Below are positions 17,601 through 26,886 of a stretch of DNA of 64,000 bases, one piece after another (within the stretch, counting starts at the first letter, position 1; the number at the start of each line of letters is the position of its first letter). Origin of the DNA: an uncultured Paraprevotella sp. GTDB taxonomy: Bacteria > Bacteroidota > Bacteroidia > Bacteroidales > Bacteroidaceae. The notes beneath the pieces were generated by a model that had not been told where the DNA came from, searched no databases, and saw nothing but the letters and a program-made list of their open reading frames with translations. Both the position numbers and the translations under genes were made by a program. Location: contig CALULQ010000019.1 in the NCBI GenBank assembly GCA_944321525.1, positions 1 through 64,000 of the forward strand, written 5' to 3'.

Positions 17601-18090
17601 CGCCACGCAGGAAGTCGTAGTGGGCGACACGGAGCCGAAGTTCAACGGCGCGTTCGGTTTCAACCTGGCGTGGAAGGAATGGTCGCTCATGGCCGCGTTC
17701 CAGTACGAGTGGGGCGGACAGGAGTACAACCAGACGCTGGTGGACCGCGTGGAGAACGCCGACATAACTTACCAGAACGTGGACCTGCGCGTGCTCACCG
17801 ACCGTTGGCAGAAGCCGGGCGACATCGCCCAGTTCAAGAACATCAAGGACGGCAGCCTCACCACCCTGCCCACCTCGCGTTTCGTGCAGGACAACGCCTA
17901 CGTCCGCTTGAGCGCGCTGACCCTGTCTTACGACTTCAAGCGCGACTGGATCAAGCGTGTCGGCCTGAAGATGCTGCGCATCGAGGCCAGCACCCGCGAC
18001 TTCATCAACTGGAACTCCATCCGCCAGGAACGCGGGCTGGAATACCCGAAATCATGGACGGTGGACTTCTCCGTCAAGGCTCAGTTCTAA
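14692..18090 (+). CDS. SusC-type TonB-dependent outer-membrane transporter with STN signalling domain
   Basis: 1132 residues. Signal peptide, STN domain (about 25-95: TAYKDTPIEKVFADLKQKTN), carboxypeptidase-regulatory-like domain (about 115-200: HGMVTDENNEPIPGASVVVK), plug with SusC signature (DVVVTGYGNVRKTGFTGATT; ILKDAAATAMYGSRAANGVI) and a 22-strand barrel ending in ...FSVKAQF. The STN domain shows that it signals through FecR. SusC proteins import oligomers captured by the SusD lid. Here the downstream genes encode peptidases rather than glycosidases, so the cargo is probably peptides (inference). It is the first transport gene of an operon continuing to 30074. Confidence 0.92.
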   Translation: MNSRKRKLSSLILLSLLSLSVSAQEINTAYKDTPIEKVFADLKQKTNHEFVYQKQILQGVKPVTCTVEGKGLGEVLSQVLQGTGLTYEIVDKTVIIRRRQDGGTPDETGTERRNRRIHGMVTDENNEPIPGASVVVKGTRTGISTNLEGEFTLNVPDDKVTLEVSFIGMKKKTLKVDATRNKALEITLETDVKTLDDVVVTGYGNVRKTGFTGATTQISGEELRTVSQTNILDALQVFDPSFRLMTNTQFGSDPNALPEMYIRGRSGLGTKELDRDPLSKSNLENNPNLPTFIMDGFEVSVEKIYDLDPQRIESMTILKDAAATAMYGSRAANGVIVITTVAPKPGEVRISYNFTGTVEMPDLRDYNLANASQKLEIERLAGMYDDGFTFAEDIRSYNEKLYNIRRGVDMDWMSIPLRNAFDHKHSLYLEGGTPNLRWGVDASYNAADGVMKGSDRNRYSVGFSLDYRMKKLQVKNTVSFSHTKSDESPYGSFSDYTKLLPYDSPYYDDGRLRNSLRWSRDGGESMANPLYEVMLNNYSWDSYDEITDNLSANWYFTDYWTLKGQFSVTRKYSSAEQFIDPLSINVTVNTNSEDERKVGDLYVTDGNDLSWNANAFLYYTRSFPRKHNLNVSLGYEASSDFSDQTQSHYRGFPNGQFHSPNYAYEIYLKPTKTEATSRMVSALATANYTWNDIYLADLSVRFDGSSKFGSDQRWAPFFSGGVGLNVHNYNFLKGNKWVNKLKARVSYGRTGKINFPSYAATTMYEMMFDEWYATGYGAVLQALGNRDLSWEKTDKIDVGLEMQFFDRRLTVDADYYHEKTIDLVNDVTLSQTSGFSTYKNNMGETLNQGFELQVRADVYRDRNWLVALWGNMAHNENKILKISDSQRAYNERVNEFYEKEWRAQVDQGYTLDNAGEEFGGGDRSHSIPLAKYEEGRSLTAIWAVQSLGIDPTTGKEMYLNRDGTVTDTWDATQEVVVGDTEPKFNGAFGFNLAWKEWSLMAAFQYEWGGQEYNQTLVDRVENADITYQNVDLRVLTDRWQKPGDIAQFKNIKDGSLTTLPTSRFVQDNAYVRLSALTLSYDFKRDWIKRVGLKMLRIEASTRDFINWNSIRQERGLEYPKSWTVDFSVKAQF

Positions 18091-18111
18091 ACATCACACA
18101 TTATATAATAT

Positions 18112-19644
18112 ATGGAAAAGAGAAAGAAAAAGCATATATATGTCCGCGCCGCCGCGCTGCTGCTGGCGGCAGGGACGGCAGCGTCCTGCTCCGACTGGCT
18201 GGACGTCTATCCCTCGGACGAAATCAAGGAGGAATACCTCTTCTCCACCGGCGACGGTTACCGCACGGCGCTGAACGGCATCTACCGCAAGATGACTACC
18301 TTTAACCTCTACGGCAGCAACCTCACGTGGGGGCTGGTGGACGCGTGGGCGCAGTCGTACTACATCGACCAGGCACCGTCGGACCACGGCGGCGCGGCGA
18401 TGCTCCAAATCGCGGATTTGAACTTCAAAAGCCAGGTACTGACGCCCACTACCGACGCGATGTGGGAAGAGGCCTGGAACGTGGTGGCCAATTGCAACAA
18501 CCTGGCGCAACAGGTTGCCGCGGCCGATTCGTCGCTCTTTGCCAAAGGCGCGTACGAACGGCGGATGATAGAGGGCGAGGCCGTGGGGCTGCGCGCCTTC
18601 ATGCAGTTCGACCTGCTCCGCATCTACGCTCCCGCGCCGGCCTCGAAGGGCTATGCGGAAGACACGCGCACCTTCATCCCCTACGTGGACACCTATCCCA
18701 GCTACGTGAACCCGCACCGCACGGTGGCGGAATGTCTCGAACTGGTCATCCGCGACCTGAAGCGGGCGCAGGAACTGCTGTGGCCCGTGGATGCCGTTTC
18801 GTCCATGGATGCCGACCATCGTTTCAACCTGAACGGCACGGTTTCGGCTTTGTTCACCGAGGCACGCGGCTACCGCCTGAACTACTGGGCCGTGACGGCC
18901 GAGCTGGCGCGGGTGTACCTCTACGCCGGCATGGAGGACGAGGCCTACGCCGAAGCCATGAAAGTGATTGAGGAAGAACAGGAGACAGGCTACTTCGAAG
19001 GCTCCACCTCGTCCTACGACATCGAGGAGAACGGCAACATGAAGCTGATTGAGAACATCATATTCGCCCTCTACTCGCCCACGGAACTGGTGGAATGGGA
19101 ACAGGCCATCAATTACGTCGTGTCCGCCGGCTCGGAGAGTTACCTGTGCATGGACAGCGAGGTGGCCAACCAACTCTACGGCAGCGAGGCGGAAACGGAC
19201 TGGCGGATGCTCTACCAGCTGGAACCGGTGTACTATGGCTACTATTACCGCCCGCTGAAATACCACGAGCAGGTCAGCGGCAAGAGCTTTGCCGAGAAGA
19301 ACAATCCCACCATCCCGATGCTGCGCATGTCGGAGGTGTACTACATCGCGGCGGAAGCCATCTTCGACAAGGACCCCGAGGAGGCCAAGTCCTACCTGTC
19401 GTACGTGAAGCGGCTGCGCGGCGTGCGCGACACGGACTATTCCGCCGTCGCGCGCAAGGACGAGTTCGTCGAACTGCTGGTGAACGACATGCGGCGCGAG
19501 TTCTTCGGCGAGGGGCAGATGCTCTACCAGTACAAGCGACTGAACCGCACGATGCCCGCCATGAGCGCCTACGACGATCCCGTGCTGCCCACGGACGAGA
19601 ACGTGGTGCTACCCTTGCCCGACTCCGAATCGAATATTAACTGA
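18112..19644 (+). CDS. SusD/RagB-family outer-membrane lipoprotein
   Basis: 510 residues with lipobox AASC (Cys26) and the mature start CSDWLDVYPSDEIKEEYLFS, characteristic of SusD/RagB. TPR-like helices and the C-terminal block (PTIPMLRMSEVYYIAAEAIF, then LVNDMRREFFGEGQMLYQYK) are typical. It forms the hinged lid on SusC and binds the nutrient. The gene follows susC after 21 bases and precedes the next gene by 4. Its ligand cannot be deduced directly; the RagB/BT2263 branch that handles peptides is the best comparison given the neighbours (inference). Confidence 0.9.
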   Translation: MEKRKKKHIYVRAAALLLAAGTAASCSDWLDVYPSDEIKEEYLFSTGDGYRTALNGIYRKMTTFNLYGSNLTWGLVDAWAQSYYIDQAPSDHGGAAMLQIADLNFKSQVLTPTTDAMWEEAWNVVANCNNLAQQVAAADSSLFAKGAYERRMIEGEAVGLRAFMQFDLLRIYAPAPASKGYAEDTRTFIPYVDTYPSYVNPHRTVAECLELVIRDLKRAQELLWPVDAVSSMDADHRFNLNGTVSALFTEARGYRLNYWAVTAELARVYLYAGMEDEAYAEAMKVIEEEQETGYFEGSTSSYDIEENGNMKLIENIIFALYSPTELVEWEQAINYVVSAGSESYLCMDSEVANQLYGSEAETDWRMLYQLEPVYYGYYYRPLKYHEQVSGKSFAEKNNPTIPMLRMSEVYYIAAEAIFDKDPEEAKSYLSYVKRLRGVRDTDYSAVARKDEFVELLVNDMRREFFGEGQMLYQYKRLNRTMPAMSAYDDPVLPTDENVVLPLPDSESNIN

Positions 19645-19648
19645 TTAA

Positions 19649-20428
19649 ATGCTGAAGCTAATGAGACTGAGAATGATATATCCCATGGCAGCGGCCTTCG
19701 GGCTTGCCGCCGCCGGCACAGCCCTCGTGTCGTGCGATGAGGAGGGGCTGCTGGTGAACGACAACACGGTGTCCTATCTGACGTTCGCCAAGGACATGAC
19801 ACAGGACACCACCACCGTTTCCTTCCAGATGTACAATGAAGGAGTGGACGCGGTGATTCCTATCGAGGTGCACATCAGCGGCAAAGTGCAGACGGAAGAC
19901 CTTCCCTTCACGGTGAGCATCGACGAGGGGCGCACCACGCTGGACCGCTCGCTTTACGAACTGCCCGAGGTCTGCACTGTGCGGGGCGGGCAGTTCGTCG
20001 ACACTTTGTACGTGACGTTGAAGAACGACCCGTCGCTGAAGACGCAGACCAAGATCCTGGCCCTGAAGTTCGACGAGCGGGAAGGCGTGCGCACGGGCGA
20101 CCGCCACTACGCGCGGGCACTGATTGCCGTGACCGACCGCTTGTTCAAACCCGACTGGTGGTCGGTGAACGACGCGGGCACGCTGGACTATCCGGGGAAT
20201 TCCGTGGACTGGTATTACCTGGGGGAATATTCGGAGACCAAATACAGGATGTTCCTTGACGAGCTGAAGAAGGACGGCGTGACCTTCGACGGGAGCAACA
20301 GACAGGTGCTGCGCAAGTACGCCTTGCGGCTGAAGAACACCCTTCTCGACATGAATGCCGGCAAACCGGAGTCGGAGTGGGTGAAGGACGAGAACGGAGT
20401 GGTCATCACGCTGCCGGTGGCAGGATAA
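19649..20428 (+). CDS. DUF4843 surface lipoprotein
   Basis: 259 residues with lipobox LVSC (Cys29) followed by acidic DEEGLLVNDN, which favours surface exposure. YLTFAKDMTQDTTTVSFQMY and later WWSVNDAGTLDYPG, YYLGEYSETKYRMFLDEL match DUF4843, a family nearly always encoded right after SusC/SusD in non-glycan loci. The biochemical role is unknown; probably an accessory binding protein of the SusCD complex. It begins four bases after the susD stop, so translation is likely coupled. Confidence 0.8.
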   Translation: MLKLMRLRMIYPMAAAFGLAAAGTALVSCDEEGLLVNDNTVSYLTFAKDMTQDTTTVSFQMYNEGVDAVIPIEVHISGKVQTEDLPFTVSIDEGRTTLDRSLYELPEVCTVRGGQFVDTLYVTLKNDPSLKTQTKILALKFDEREGVRTGDRHYARALIAVTDRLFKPDWWSVNDAGTLDYPGNSVDWYYLGEYSETKYRMFLDELKKDGVTFDGSNRQVLRKYALRLKNTLLDMNAGKPESEWVKDENGVVITLPVAG

Positions 20429-20442
20429 AACGACAATGGAAT

Positions 20443-22137
20443 ATGAGAATGAAAAGAATGATATGGGCCATGGCGGCCATGGCAGTCGGGACGACGGGAT
20501 GCCTCCACGACGACAACAACTATGACTACAAGGACGTGAACCAACTGCAATCGTTGGGAGGTTCGGACGGCATGGGTAACATCAAGAGCGAGTACAGCGT
20601 GCTGCAGGGCGAGGAACTGACGCTGGCGCCCACGTTCAAGTTCACGATAGATTCCGTGTCGCCGGACGTGAGCTACGAGTGGTACGTGGACCGCGAGCTG
20701 CAGGCCGGGGAGACCGGACCGGAGTTCGTCTTCAAATCGGAACACTGCGGGTCGTTCGAGGTGACCTTCGTGGTGATGGACAACAAGTCCGGCCTCCGGT
20801 TCGCGGCCTCCACGACGGTGAAGGTGCGCTCGCTCTACCAGCGCGGCTGGTGCGTCCTCTCCGACGAGGGCGGACGCTCCGTGCTGCACTTCATCCAGCC
20901 TACCACGATGACCTATGAGGCGGTGGACGAGGATGGGAATCCGGTGATGCGCGACTCGCTGGTGTACCACACCGTGCTGAAGGATGTGGTGCCGGATTTG
21001 GGCACCGGTCCCGTGGGGCTGATGGACAACATCGGCGACATGGACTATTATGGCGATTACGGCATTGACGAGTACGACGAGTTGGTGGTGATGCAGGACC
21101 GTTGGGCGGAACTGAACGGCAACACGCTGGAACGCGAGGTATGGACCGACCAGGAGTTCGGCGACGACCTGCCGGACGGCTTCGCGCCGAAAGAAGCGGC
21201 CATGAACTCCACCACCAAGGCCGTGCTGGACGAGAACGGGCGGATATACTGGATGAACAAGGGCGACATCACCGACTTCCACGCGGGATTCTATACTTCT
21301 GTGGGGCTGAACAACAACCAGAAGTTCAGCCGCCTGTTCCAAGGCACCAAGTGGAACGACTATTATAGTGATGTCATTCTGGCATTGAGGGCGGAAGACA
21401 ACTCCTTCGTGGGCATCTATGACGGAGCTAAGGCATACAACGGGACGGCCATTTCGGAAAGCAACCAGCACATGTGCGGCACGGTATATGACATCACGGA
21501 CGAAGAAGGCAAGTTCAAGGCCATCGACAAGGAGGTGGTGGACGCGCTGCCCGCGGCTTACGACGGGAGCCAGGACATCTCAATGGCTTCCTCGGGCTGG
21601 CTGGCCCTGCTCCGCGACAAGGCGGACCGGAGCAGCTACGAGCTGCGCTACTTCCTGCTGGACGGCGAAGAGACGGAGGTGACGTGCGAGGACTACTGCG
21701 AGTACCCCGGCATCACGATGTCGGACTACCGCGACATGGCCGTGTTCAACAACCGGCACTATGCCGTGCTGGCCGACGGAAGCCAACTCTACTATTTCCA
21801 ATACTTGCGCGACCCGTATTCGGGCTATGAGGGCAGTGCCGTGATGATGCCGCTGGGCGGGCCGCTGCCGTCGCCGGTAAAGGCGCTCCACGGCTTCGAC
21901 CTTTACAATTACGCCCAGTCTTATTACGGGCAGCTGGGCGTGGCGTTGGAGGACGGCAGCGTCTACATCTTCAGCGTGGTGGAACAACTGGACGAGGACG
22001 GCGTGTGCCGGGGAGTGTCCCGCACGCAGGCGTTCCCCGACGAGAACACGCCTGAGGAAGACCGGAACTTCGGCCGCGTGGTGGATATCCTCTATAAGCT
22101 GGGCCGTGGCATGGACTACATGGGTTTCACCTTCTAA
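20443..22137 (+). CDS. PKD-like family lipoprotein
   Basis: 564 residues from ATG 20443, chosen because MRMKRMIWAMAAMAVGTTGC is a lipoprotein signal (Cys20); an earlier in-frame start at 20377 would overlap the previous gene without homology. After C-LHDDNNYDYKDVNQ comes an immunoglobulin/PKD-like domain (VSPDVSYEWYVDRELQAGET), then a long beta-rich region, probably a propeller (RSLYQRGWCVLSDEGGRS, MSDYRDMAVFNNRHYAVLAD). This family occurs with DUF4843 behind SusCD. In the B. thetaiotaomicron BT2261-BT2264 peptide importer two lipoproteins accompany SusCD in the same way (from recall). Likely role: ligand binding or presentation at the cell surface. Confidence 0.75.
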   Translation: MRMKRMIWAMAAMAVGTTGCLHDDNNYDYKDVNQLQSLGGSDGMGNIKSEYSVLQGEELTLAPTFKFTIDSVSPDVSYEWYVDRELQAGETGPEFVFKSEHCGSFEVTFVVMDNKSGLRFAASTTVKVRSLYQRGWCVLSDEGGRSVLHFIQPTTMTYEAVDEDGNPVMRDSLVYHTVLKDVVPDLGTGPVGLMDNIGDMDYYGDYGIDEYDELVVMQDRWAELNGNTLEREVWTDQEFGDDLPDGFAPKEAAMNSTTKAVLDENGRIYWMNKGDITDFHAGFYTSVGLNNNQKFSRLFQGTKWNDYYSDVILALRAEDNSFVGIYDGAKAYNGTAISESNQHMCGTVYDITDEEGKFKAIDKEVVDALPAAYDGSQDISMASSGWLALLRDKADRSSYELRYFLLDGEETEVTCEDYCEYPGITMSDYRDMAVFNNRHYAVLADGSQLYYFQYLRDPYSGYEGSAVMMPLGGPLPSPVKALHGFDLYNYAQSYYGQLGVALEDGSVYIFSVVEQLDEDGVCRGVSRTQAFPDENTPEEDRNFGRVVDILYKLGRGMDYMGFTF

Positions 22138-22149
22138 TCCGTGGACGGC

Positions 22150-24504
22150 ATGAGACGAATCTGCTTTTTGGCCGGGGTGTCCCTGGCGCTGTGTTTGTCG
22201 GCGGGGGCGCATGCCGCTCCCGCCGACAGCGTGCCGCCCCGCGCCGACTACGCGGCGGCGGAACGCTACCGTCAGTTGTTTTCCCTGGGCGGTTCGCTGG
22301 GGCGGGGCAGCCTGGGCATCTATCCCAACGAGCTGCCCGGCACGGACGACTTCTGGTTCGATTTCACGACTTCTGCGGGACGGCAATACTATTACGTCCG
22401 TCCCCGCGAAGCGCGGAAGGAGTTGCTCTTCGACAACAACGAAATGGCGGCGCGGCTTTCCGAACAGACGCGCGAAGTGGTGGACGCAGCACGGCTGGAC
22501 CTGAGCGACATCAAGTTCGCGGCAGACCGGCGGACGTTCACCTTCCGTTACGAGGGGAACGCCTACGAGTACGACCGCCGCACGCACGGCCTGAAGGCTG
22601 TGGAAGAAAAGAAGGAAGAGAAAGAGGAGGAGCCCGTCTATTCCTGGATGACGTTCTCCCCGGACAAGAAATACATCCTTTACGCCAAGAACCACAACCT
22701 CTTTGTGAAGGGCAACAAGGCGATGGGCATGGACACCACCGAGGTGCAGCTCACCACGGACGGGGTGGAGGACTTCTCCTACGCCGAAGACGAGCCGGAG
22801 GGCGAGAACGGCGAATGCCGCACCGCCGCCCGCTGGTGTCCCGACAGCCGGCACGTCTACATCGTGAAGGACGACAACCGCAAGTTGAACGAACTTTGGG
22901 TAGTCAACTCGCTGGCCGAGCCGCGTCCTGAGCTGAAGTCGTACAAGTATGAGTTTCCCGGCGACCGCCACGTGACGCAGAACGAGCTGGTGGTGGTCGA
23001 CGTGCAGGAACGTACGGCCCGGAAGGCCGACGTGGCGAAATGGAACGACCAGTACGTGATGCCTTTCCACGTCACGCCGGACAGCCGGCTGCTGTTCTTT
23101 GAGCGCACCAAGCGCACGTGGGACGAGGTGGACGTATGCAGCGTGGACCTCTCGACGCTGGAGGTGCGCGAGCTGATCCATGAAGTGGACAAACCCTACC
23201 GCGACCCGCACGCCCGCAACGTGGAGGTGCTGAACGGCGGGCGCGACATCCTCTTCCGTTCCGAACGCACCGGGTGGGCGCATTATTACCACTACGACGG
23301 CGACGGGCGGCTGAAGAACGCTCTTTCCTCCGGCGCATGGGTCTCCGGCCCGGTCGTGGCCGTGGACTCCGCCGCCCGCAAGGTCTACTTCTACGGCTAC
23401 GGGGGCGACCCGGACATCGATCCTTTCTATTATCGGCTCTACAAGGCCGACATGGACCGGGAGGGAGCCGTGTGCATCAGTCCCGAGGACGGGCAGCACC
23501 ACGTGCAGTTCCTCAAGTCGCGGCGTTATTACATTGACACTTACTCCCGGGCGGATCTGCCGCCCAGAATTCTGCTGAAGGACAACACGGGGCGCGTGGT
23601 GCTCGACCTGGCCACGCCCGACCTCTCGCTGGAGCGTGCCGAAGGATGGACGGCACCGGAGCGCTTCAAGGTGAAGGCCGCCGACAACCGCACCGACCTT
23701 TACGGCGTGATGTGGAAGCCGCTGGACTTCGACCCCGCCAGGAAGTATCCTGTCATCTCGGTGGTCTATCCCGGCCCGTATTTCGGCTTCGTCCCTACTA
23801 ACTTCGCGCTGGAGGACCGACTGTGCGGGCGCATGGCGCAACTGGGCTTCATCGTCATCGCGGTGGGCCACCGCGGCGACAGCCCCATGCGCGGCAAGGC
23901 CTACCACACGTTCGGCTATGGCAACATGCGCGACTATCCGCTGGCCGACGACAAGTACGCCATCGAGCAGCTGGCCCGCACCCGTCCTTACATCGATGCC
24001 GGGCGGGTGGGCATCTACGGCCATTCCGGCGGTGGTTTCATGGCCGCCGCGGCCCTGTTCACTTATCCGGACTTCTACAAGGCCGCCGTCTCTTGTTCGG
24101 GCAACCACGACAACAGCATCTACAACCGCGGCTGGGGGGAATGCTACAACGGCGTGCGCGAGGTGGAGAAGACCGTGAAGGACAGCCTGGGACACGAGCG
24201 GAAAGAGTATGAATACAAGTTCAGTGTGGAGTCCAACGCCGAAATTGCCAGGAACCTGAAAGGGCACCTGCTGCTCGTGACGGGCGATATGGACACGAAC
24301 GTGAATCCCGCCCACACCTACCGCGTGGCGCAAGCCCTGATTGAGGCTGGCAAGAACTTCGAGATGCTGGTGGTCCCCGGCGCCGGCCACGGCTACGGTG
24401 CCGCCGACGAGTATGTCGAACGGAAGATGTTCCGTTTCTTTGCCAAATACCTGATGGGCGACGACCGGGCCGACGGATGGGGGGACATGTCGCGCGAGAA
24501 CTAA
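22150..24504 (+). CDS. S9-family serine peptidase (DPP IV-like), paralogue 1
   Basis: 784 residues from ATG 22150; a GTG at 22141 is also in frame. Signal peptide (FLAGVSLALCLSAGAHA), eight-bladed propeller typical of DPP IV (WVVNSLAEPRPELKSYKYEF, ILFRSERTGWAHYYHYDGDG) and alpha/beta-hydrolase domain. The catalytic triad is complete: Ser626 in GHSGGG, Asp715 in GDMDTNV, His747 in GAGHGYG. S9 enzymes in the periplasm or on the surface release dipeptides or cut after Pro/Ala in short peptides. It is closely related to the next gene (both have GWTAPERFKVKAAD and GHRGxxPMRGKAYHTxGYGN), so the pair arose by tandem duplication. Specificity not predictable. Confidence 0.87.
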   Translation: MRRICFLAGVSLALCLSAGAHAAPADSVPPRADYAAAERYRQLFSLGGSLGRGSLGIYPNELPGTDDFWFDFTTSAGRQYYYVRPREARKELLFDNNEMAARLSEQTREVVDAARLDLSDIKFAADRRTFTFRYEGNAYEYDRRTHGLKAVEEKKEEKEEEPVYSWMTFSPDKKYILYAKNHNLFVKGNKAMGMDTTEVQLTTDGVEDFSYAEDEPEGENGECRTAARWCPDSRHVYIVKDDNRKLNELWVVNSLAEPRPELKSYKYEFPGDRHVTQNELVVVDVQERTARKADVAKWNDQYVMPFHVTPDSRLLFFERTKRTWDEVDVCSVDLSTLEVRELIHEVDKPYRDPHARNVEVLNGGRDILFRSERTGWAHYYHYDGDGRLKNALSSGAWVSGPVVAVDSAARKVYFYGYGGDPDIDPFYYRLYKADMDREGAVCISPEDGQHHVQFLKSRRYYIDTYSRADLPPRILLKDNTGRVVLDLATPDLSLERAEGWTAPERFKVKAADNRTDLYGVMWKPLDFDPARKYPVISVVYPGPYFGFVPTNFALEDRLCGRMAQLGFIVIAVGHRGDSPMRGKAYHTFGYGNMRDYPLADDKYAIEQLARTRPYIDAGRVGIYGHSGGGFMAAAALFTYPDFYKAAVSCSGNHDNSIYNRGWGECYNGVREVEKTVKDSLGHERKEYEYKFSVESNAEIARNLKGHLLLVTGDMDTNVNPAHTYRVAQALIEAGKNFEMLVVPGAGHGYGAADEYVERKMFRFFAKYLMGDDRADGWGDMSREN

Positions 24505-24525
24505 TCCAAAGAGAATAAAGAAGAA

Positions 24526-26886
24526 ATGACACATGTTTATATGAAATGGGGAGTGGCGGCATGCCTGGTGTTCTGCTGCGGCGTTCTCCCGGCGCAGCAG
24601 AGGAAGGCCGGCTATGCACGGGCGGAGAAGTTCCGCCTGCTCGACGAGGCTCCCCTTCGCGACTATTCACTGGAAGTCAGCCCCACGTTCATCAACGGGA
24701 CGGACTGTTTTTATTATTCGTTCGCCACGCCCGAAGGAAGGCGGTATTATTACGTCAATCCGGCCAAGCGGGAGAAACGGCTGCTTTTCGACACCGGCGA
24801 GCTGCTGGCCAAGATAGCCCTTCACACCCGCAAGGCTTATCCGCCTTCGAGCATCAGCCGCATGTCCTTCGCGTTCGAGAAGGACAACCGCACGCTCCGC
24901 ATGGACTTCGACGGCGGCACCTATCTCTACGATATCCTTACCCGCGAGCTGCGGAAGGCGGAGGGGAAAGAGTCGGACCAGGCCGTGGATCCTTATTGGA
25001 AATACTATTCGCCGGACAGTCTTTTCATGATTTATGCCGAGCGGAACAACCTCTACGTGACGGGCAATCCGGAGAAAGGGCAGGACACCATCCCCGTGCA
25101 GCTCACTTCCGACGGGGAGAAGCATTACACGTTCAACCGCGAGAACGAAGGTGAGTTGGGCGGACGCTGCCTGGCCAACGACACCCACTGGATTCCGGGT
25201 ACGCACCGTTTCTATGCCGTGCGCGAGGACAACCGCAAAGTGGGCGACCTGTGGGTGGTCAACGCGCTGGCCGAGCCTTATCCGGAACTGGAGACCTACA
25301 AGGCCGAGCTGGCCGGTGACAAGCACGTGACGCAGTATGAACTGCTCATCGGTGACGCGGACACGCGCCAGGTGAGGAAGGTGGACATCGGGCGTTGGCA
25401 GGACCAGTATTTCGACGTACTCTACGCCTCGAAGGACGGGAAGCGGCTTTACGTGCAGCGTTACAACCGTCCCTGGAACCGCACGGACATCTGCGAGGTG
25501 GACGTGGAGACGGGCAAGGTGCGCACGGTGATTGACGAGGAGAACCGTCCTTACGTGGACTACCAGATGCGTTCCGTCTCTTTCCTGGACGACGGGCGGG
25601 AGATCCTTTTCCGTTCCGAGCGAACCGGGTGGGGACACTATTACCTTTACGACACGGCCACGGGGCGGCTGAAGAACCAAGTGACTTCCGGTGAGTGGGT
25701 GGCCGGGCCTATTGAGCGCATTGACACCCTGGCGCGCAAGATATACTTCTACGGCTTTGGGCGCGAGCCGGGCGTGGATCCCTACTATTATATGCTTTAC
25801 GAGGCCGATCTGGACCGTCCGGACCGGATTCGCCTGCTCACGCCCGAGAATGCCACGCATGACGTGTGCGTGTCCCCTTCCTGCCGCTACTTCGTGGACA
25901 GCTATTCCACCGTGTCCGACGCGCCGTCCAATGTGGTGCGCGACCGCAAGGGAAAGGTCGTCCTGACGCTGGAGCAAGCCGACCTGCAGCCGTTCCGCGA
26001 TTTGGGATGGACGGCTCCCGAGCGCTTCAAGGTGAAGGCCGCCGATGGCGTTACCGACCTCTACGGCGTGATGTGGAAGCCTTCGGACTTTGACTCCACG
26101 AAGACTTATCCCGTCATTTCGAACGTCTATCCCGGTCCGCAGTATGAATATGTCCCCACTCGCTTCTCCGTCGGCTATGAATACTGTACCCGTCTGGCGC
26201 AACTGGGCTTCATCGTGGTGACTGTGGGGCATCGCGGTGGCACGCCCATGCGCGGAAAGGCCTACCACACCTACGGCTACGGCAACCAGCGCGACTATCC
26301 CTTGGCCGATGACAAGTATGCCATCGAGCAACTGGCCGTGCGCCATCCTTACGTCGACGCCACCCGCGTGGGCATCTTCGGCCATTCCGGCGGAGGGCTG
26401 ATGTCGGCGGCCGCCATTTGCACTTATCCCGATTTTTATAAGGCGGCGGTGGCTTCGGCCGGTAACTACGACAACCGCATCTATAATAAGGGCTGGGTGG
26501 AAATCCACTTCGGGGTGGACGAGAAGGCCGTTCCGGCCAAGGACAGTTTGGCGCAGGGGGTGGACACGTATGAATATAGTGTGCGCACCCGTCCCGTGCA
26601 GGAACTGGCGGAGAATTACAAGGGCGGGCTGTTGCTCTTCACCGGGGCGATGGACAAGACCGTGAATCCCGCGAACACCTTCCGCCTGGCCGACGCCCTC
26701 ATTAAGGCCGGCAAGGATTTCGACATGTTCGTGTTGCCGGAGAGCACGCATGGCTTCTTCGGCGAGTCGGAACTGTTTTTCGAGCACAAGATGTGGCGCC
26801 ACTTCGCCCGTCATCTGTTGGGCGACAATTCGGCGGACTTCGAGACGGATTTGAATAAAGATATGGTGACAGGAGGGATGAGATGA
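24526..26886 (+). CDS. S9-family serine peptidase (DPP IV-like), paralogue 2
   Basis: 786 residues; the ATG at 24541 (MKWGVAACLVFCCGVLPAQQ) is an alternative start that gives a cleaner signal peptide. Same layout as the preceding gene: propeller (WVVNALAEPYPELETYKAEL, ILFRSERTGWGHYYLYD) and hydrolase domain with Ser621 in GHSGGG, Asp710 in GAMDKTV and His742 in ESTHGFF. The two paralogues differ in the stretch after the nucleophile, so they may prefer different peptides. The stop codon overlaps the next start (ATGA at 26883), which indicates translational coupling. Confidence 0.87.
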   Translation: MTHVYMKWGVAACLVFCCGVLPAQQRKAGYARAEKFRLLDEAPLRDYSLEVSPTFINGTDCFYYSFATPEGRRYYYVNPAKREKRLLFDTGELLAKIALHTRKAYPPSSISRMSFAFEKDNRTLRMDFDGGTYLYDILTRELRKAEGKESDQAVDPYWKYYSPDSLFMIYAERNNLYVTGNPEKGQDTIPVQLTSDGEKHYTFNRENEGELGGRCLANDTHWIPGTHRFYAVREDNRKVGDLWVVNALAEPYPELETYKAELAGDKHVTQYELLIGDADTRQVRKVDIGRWQDQYFDVLYASKDGKRLYVQRYNRPWNRTDICEVDVETGKVRTVIDEENRPYVDYQMRSVSFLDDGREILFRSERTGWGHYYLYDTATGRLKNQVTSGEWVAGPIERIDTLARKIYFYGFGREPGVDPYYYMLYEADLDRPDRIRLLTPENATHDVCVSPSCRYFVDSYSTVSDAPSNVVRDRKGKVVLTLEQADLQPFRDLGWTAPERFKVKAADGVTDLYGVMWKPSDFDSTKTYPVISNVYPGPQYEYVPTRFSVGYEYCTRLAQLGFIVVTVGHRGGTPMRGKAYHTYGYGNQRDYPLADDKYAIEQLAVRHPYVDATRVGIFGHSGGGLMSAAAICTYPDFYKAAVASAGNYDNRIYNKGWVEIHFGVDEKAVPAKDSLAQGVDTYEYSVRTRPVQELAENYKGGLLLFTGAMDKTVNPANTFRLADALIKAGKDFDMFVLPESTHGFFGESELFFEHKMWRHFARHLLGDNSADFETDLNKDMVTGGMR

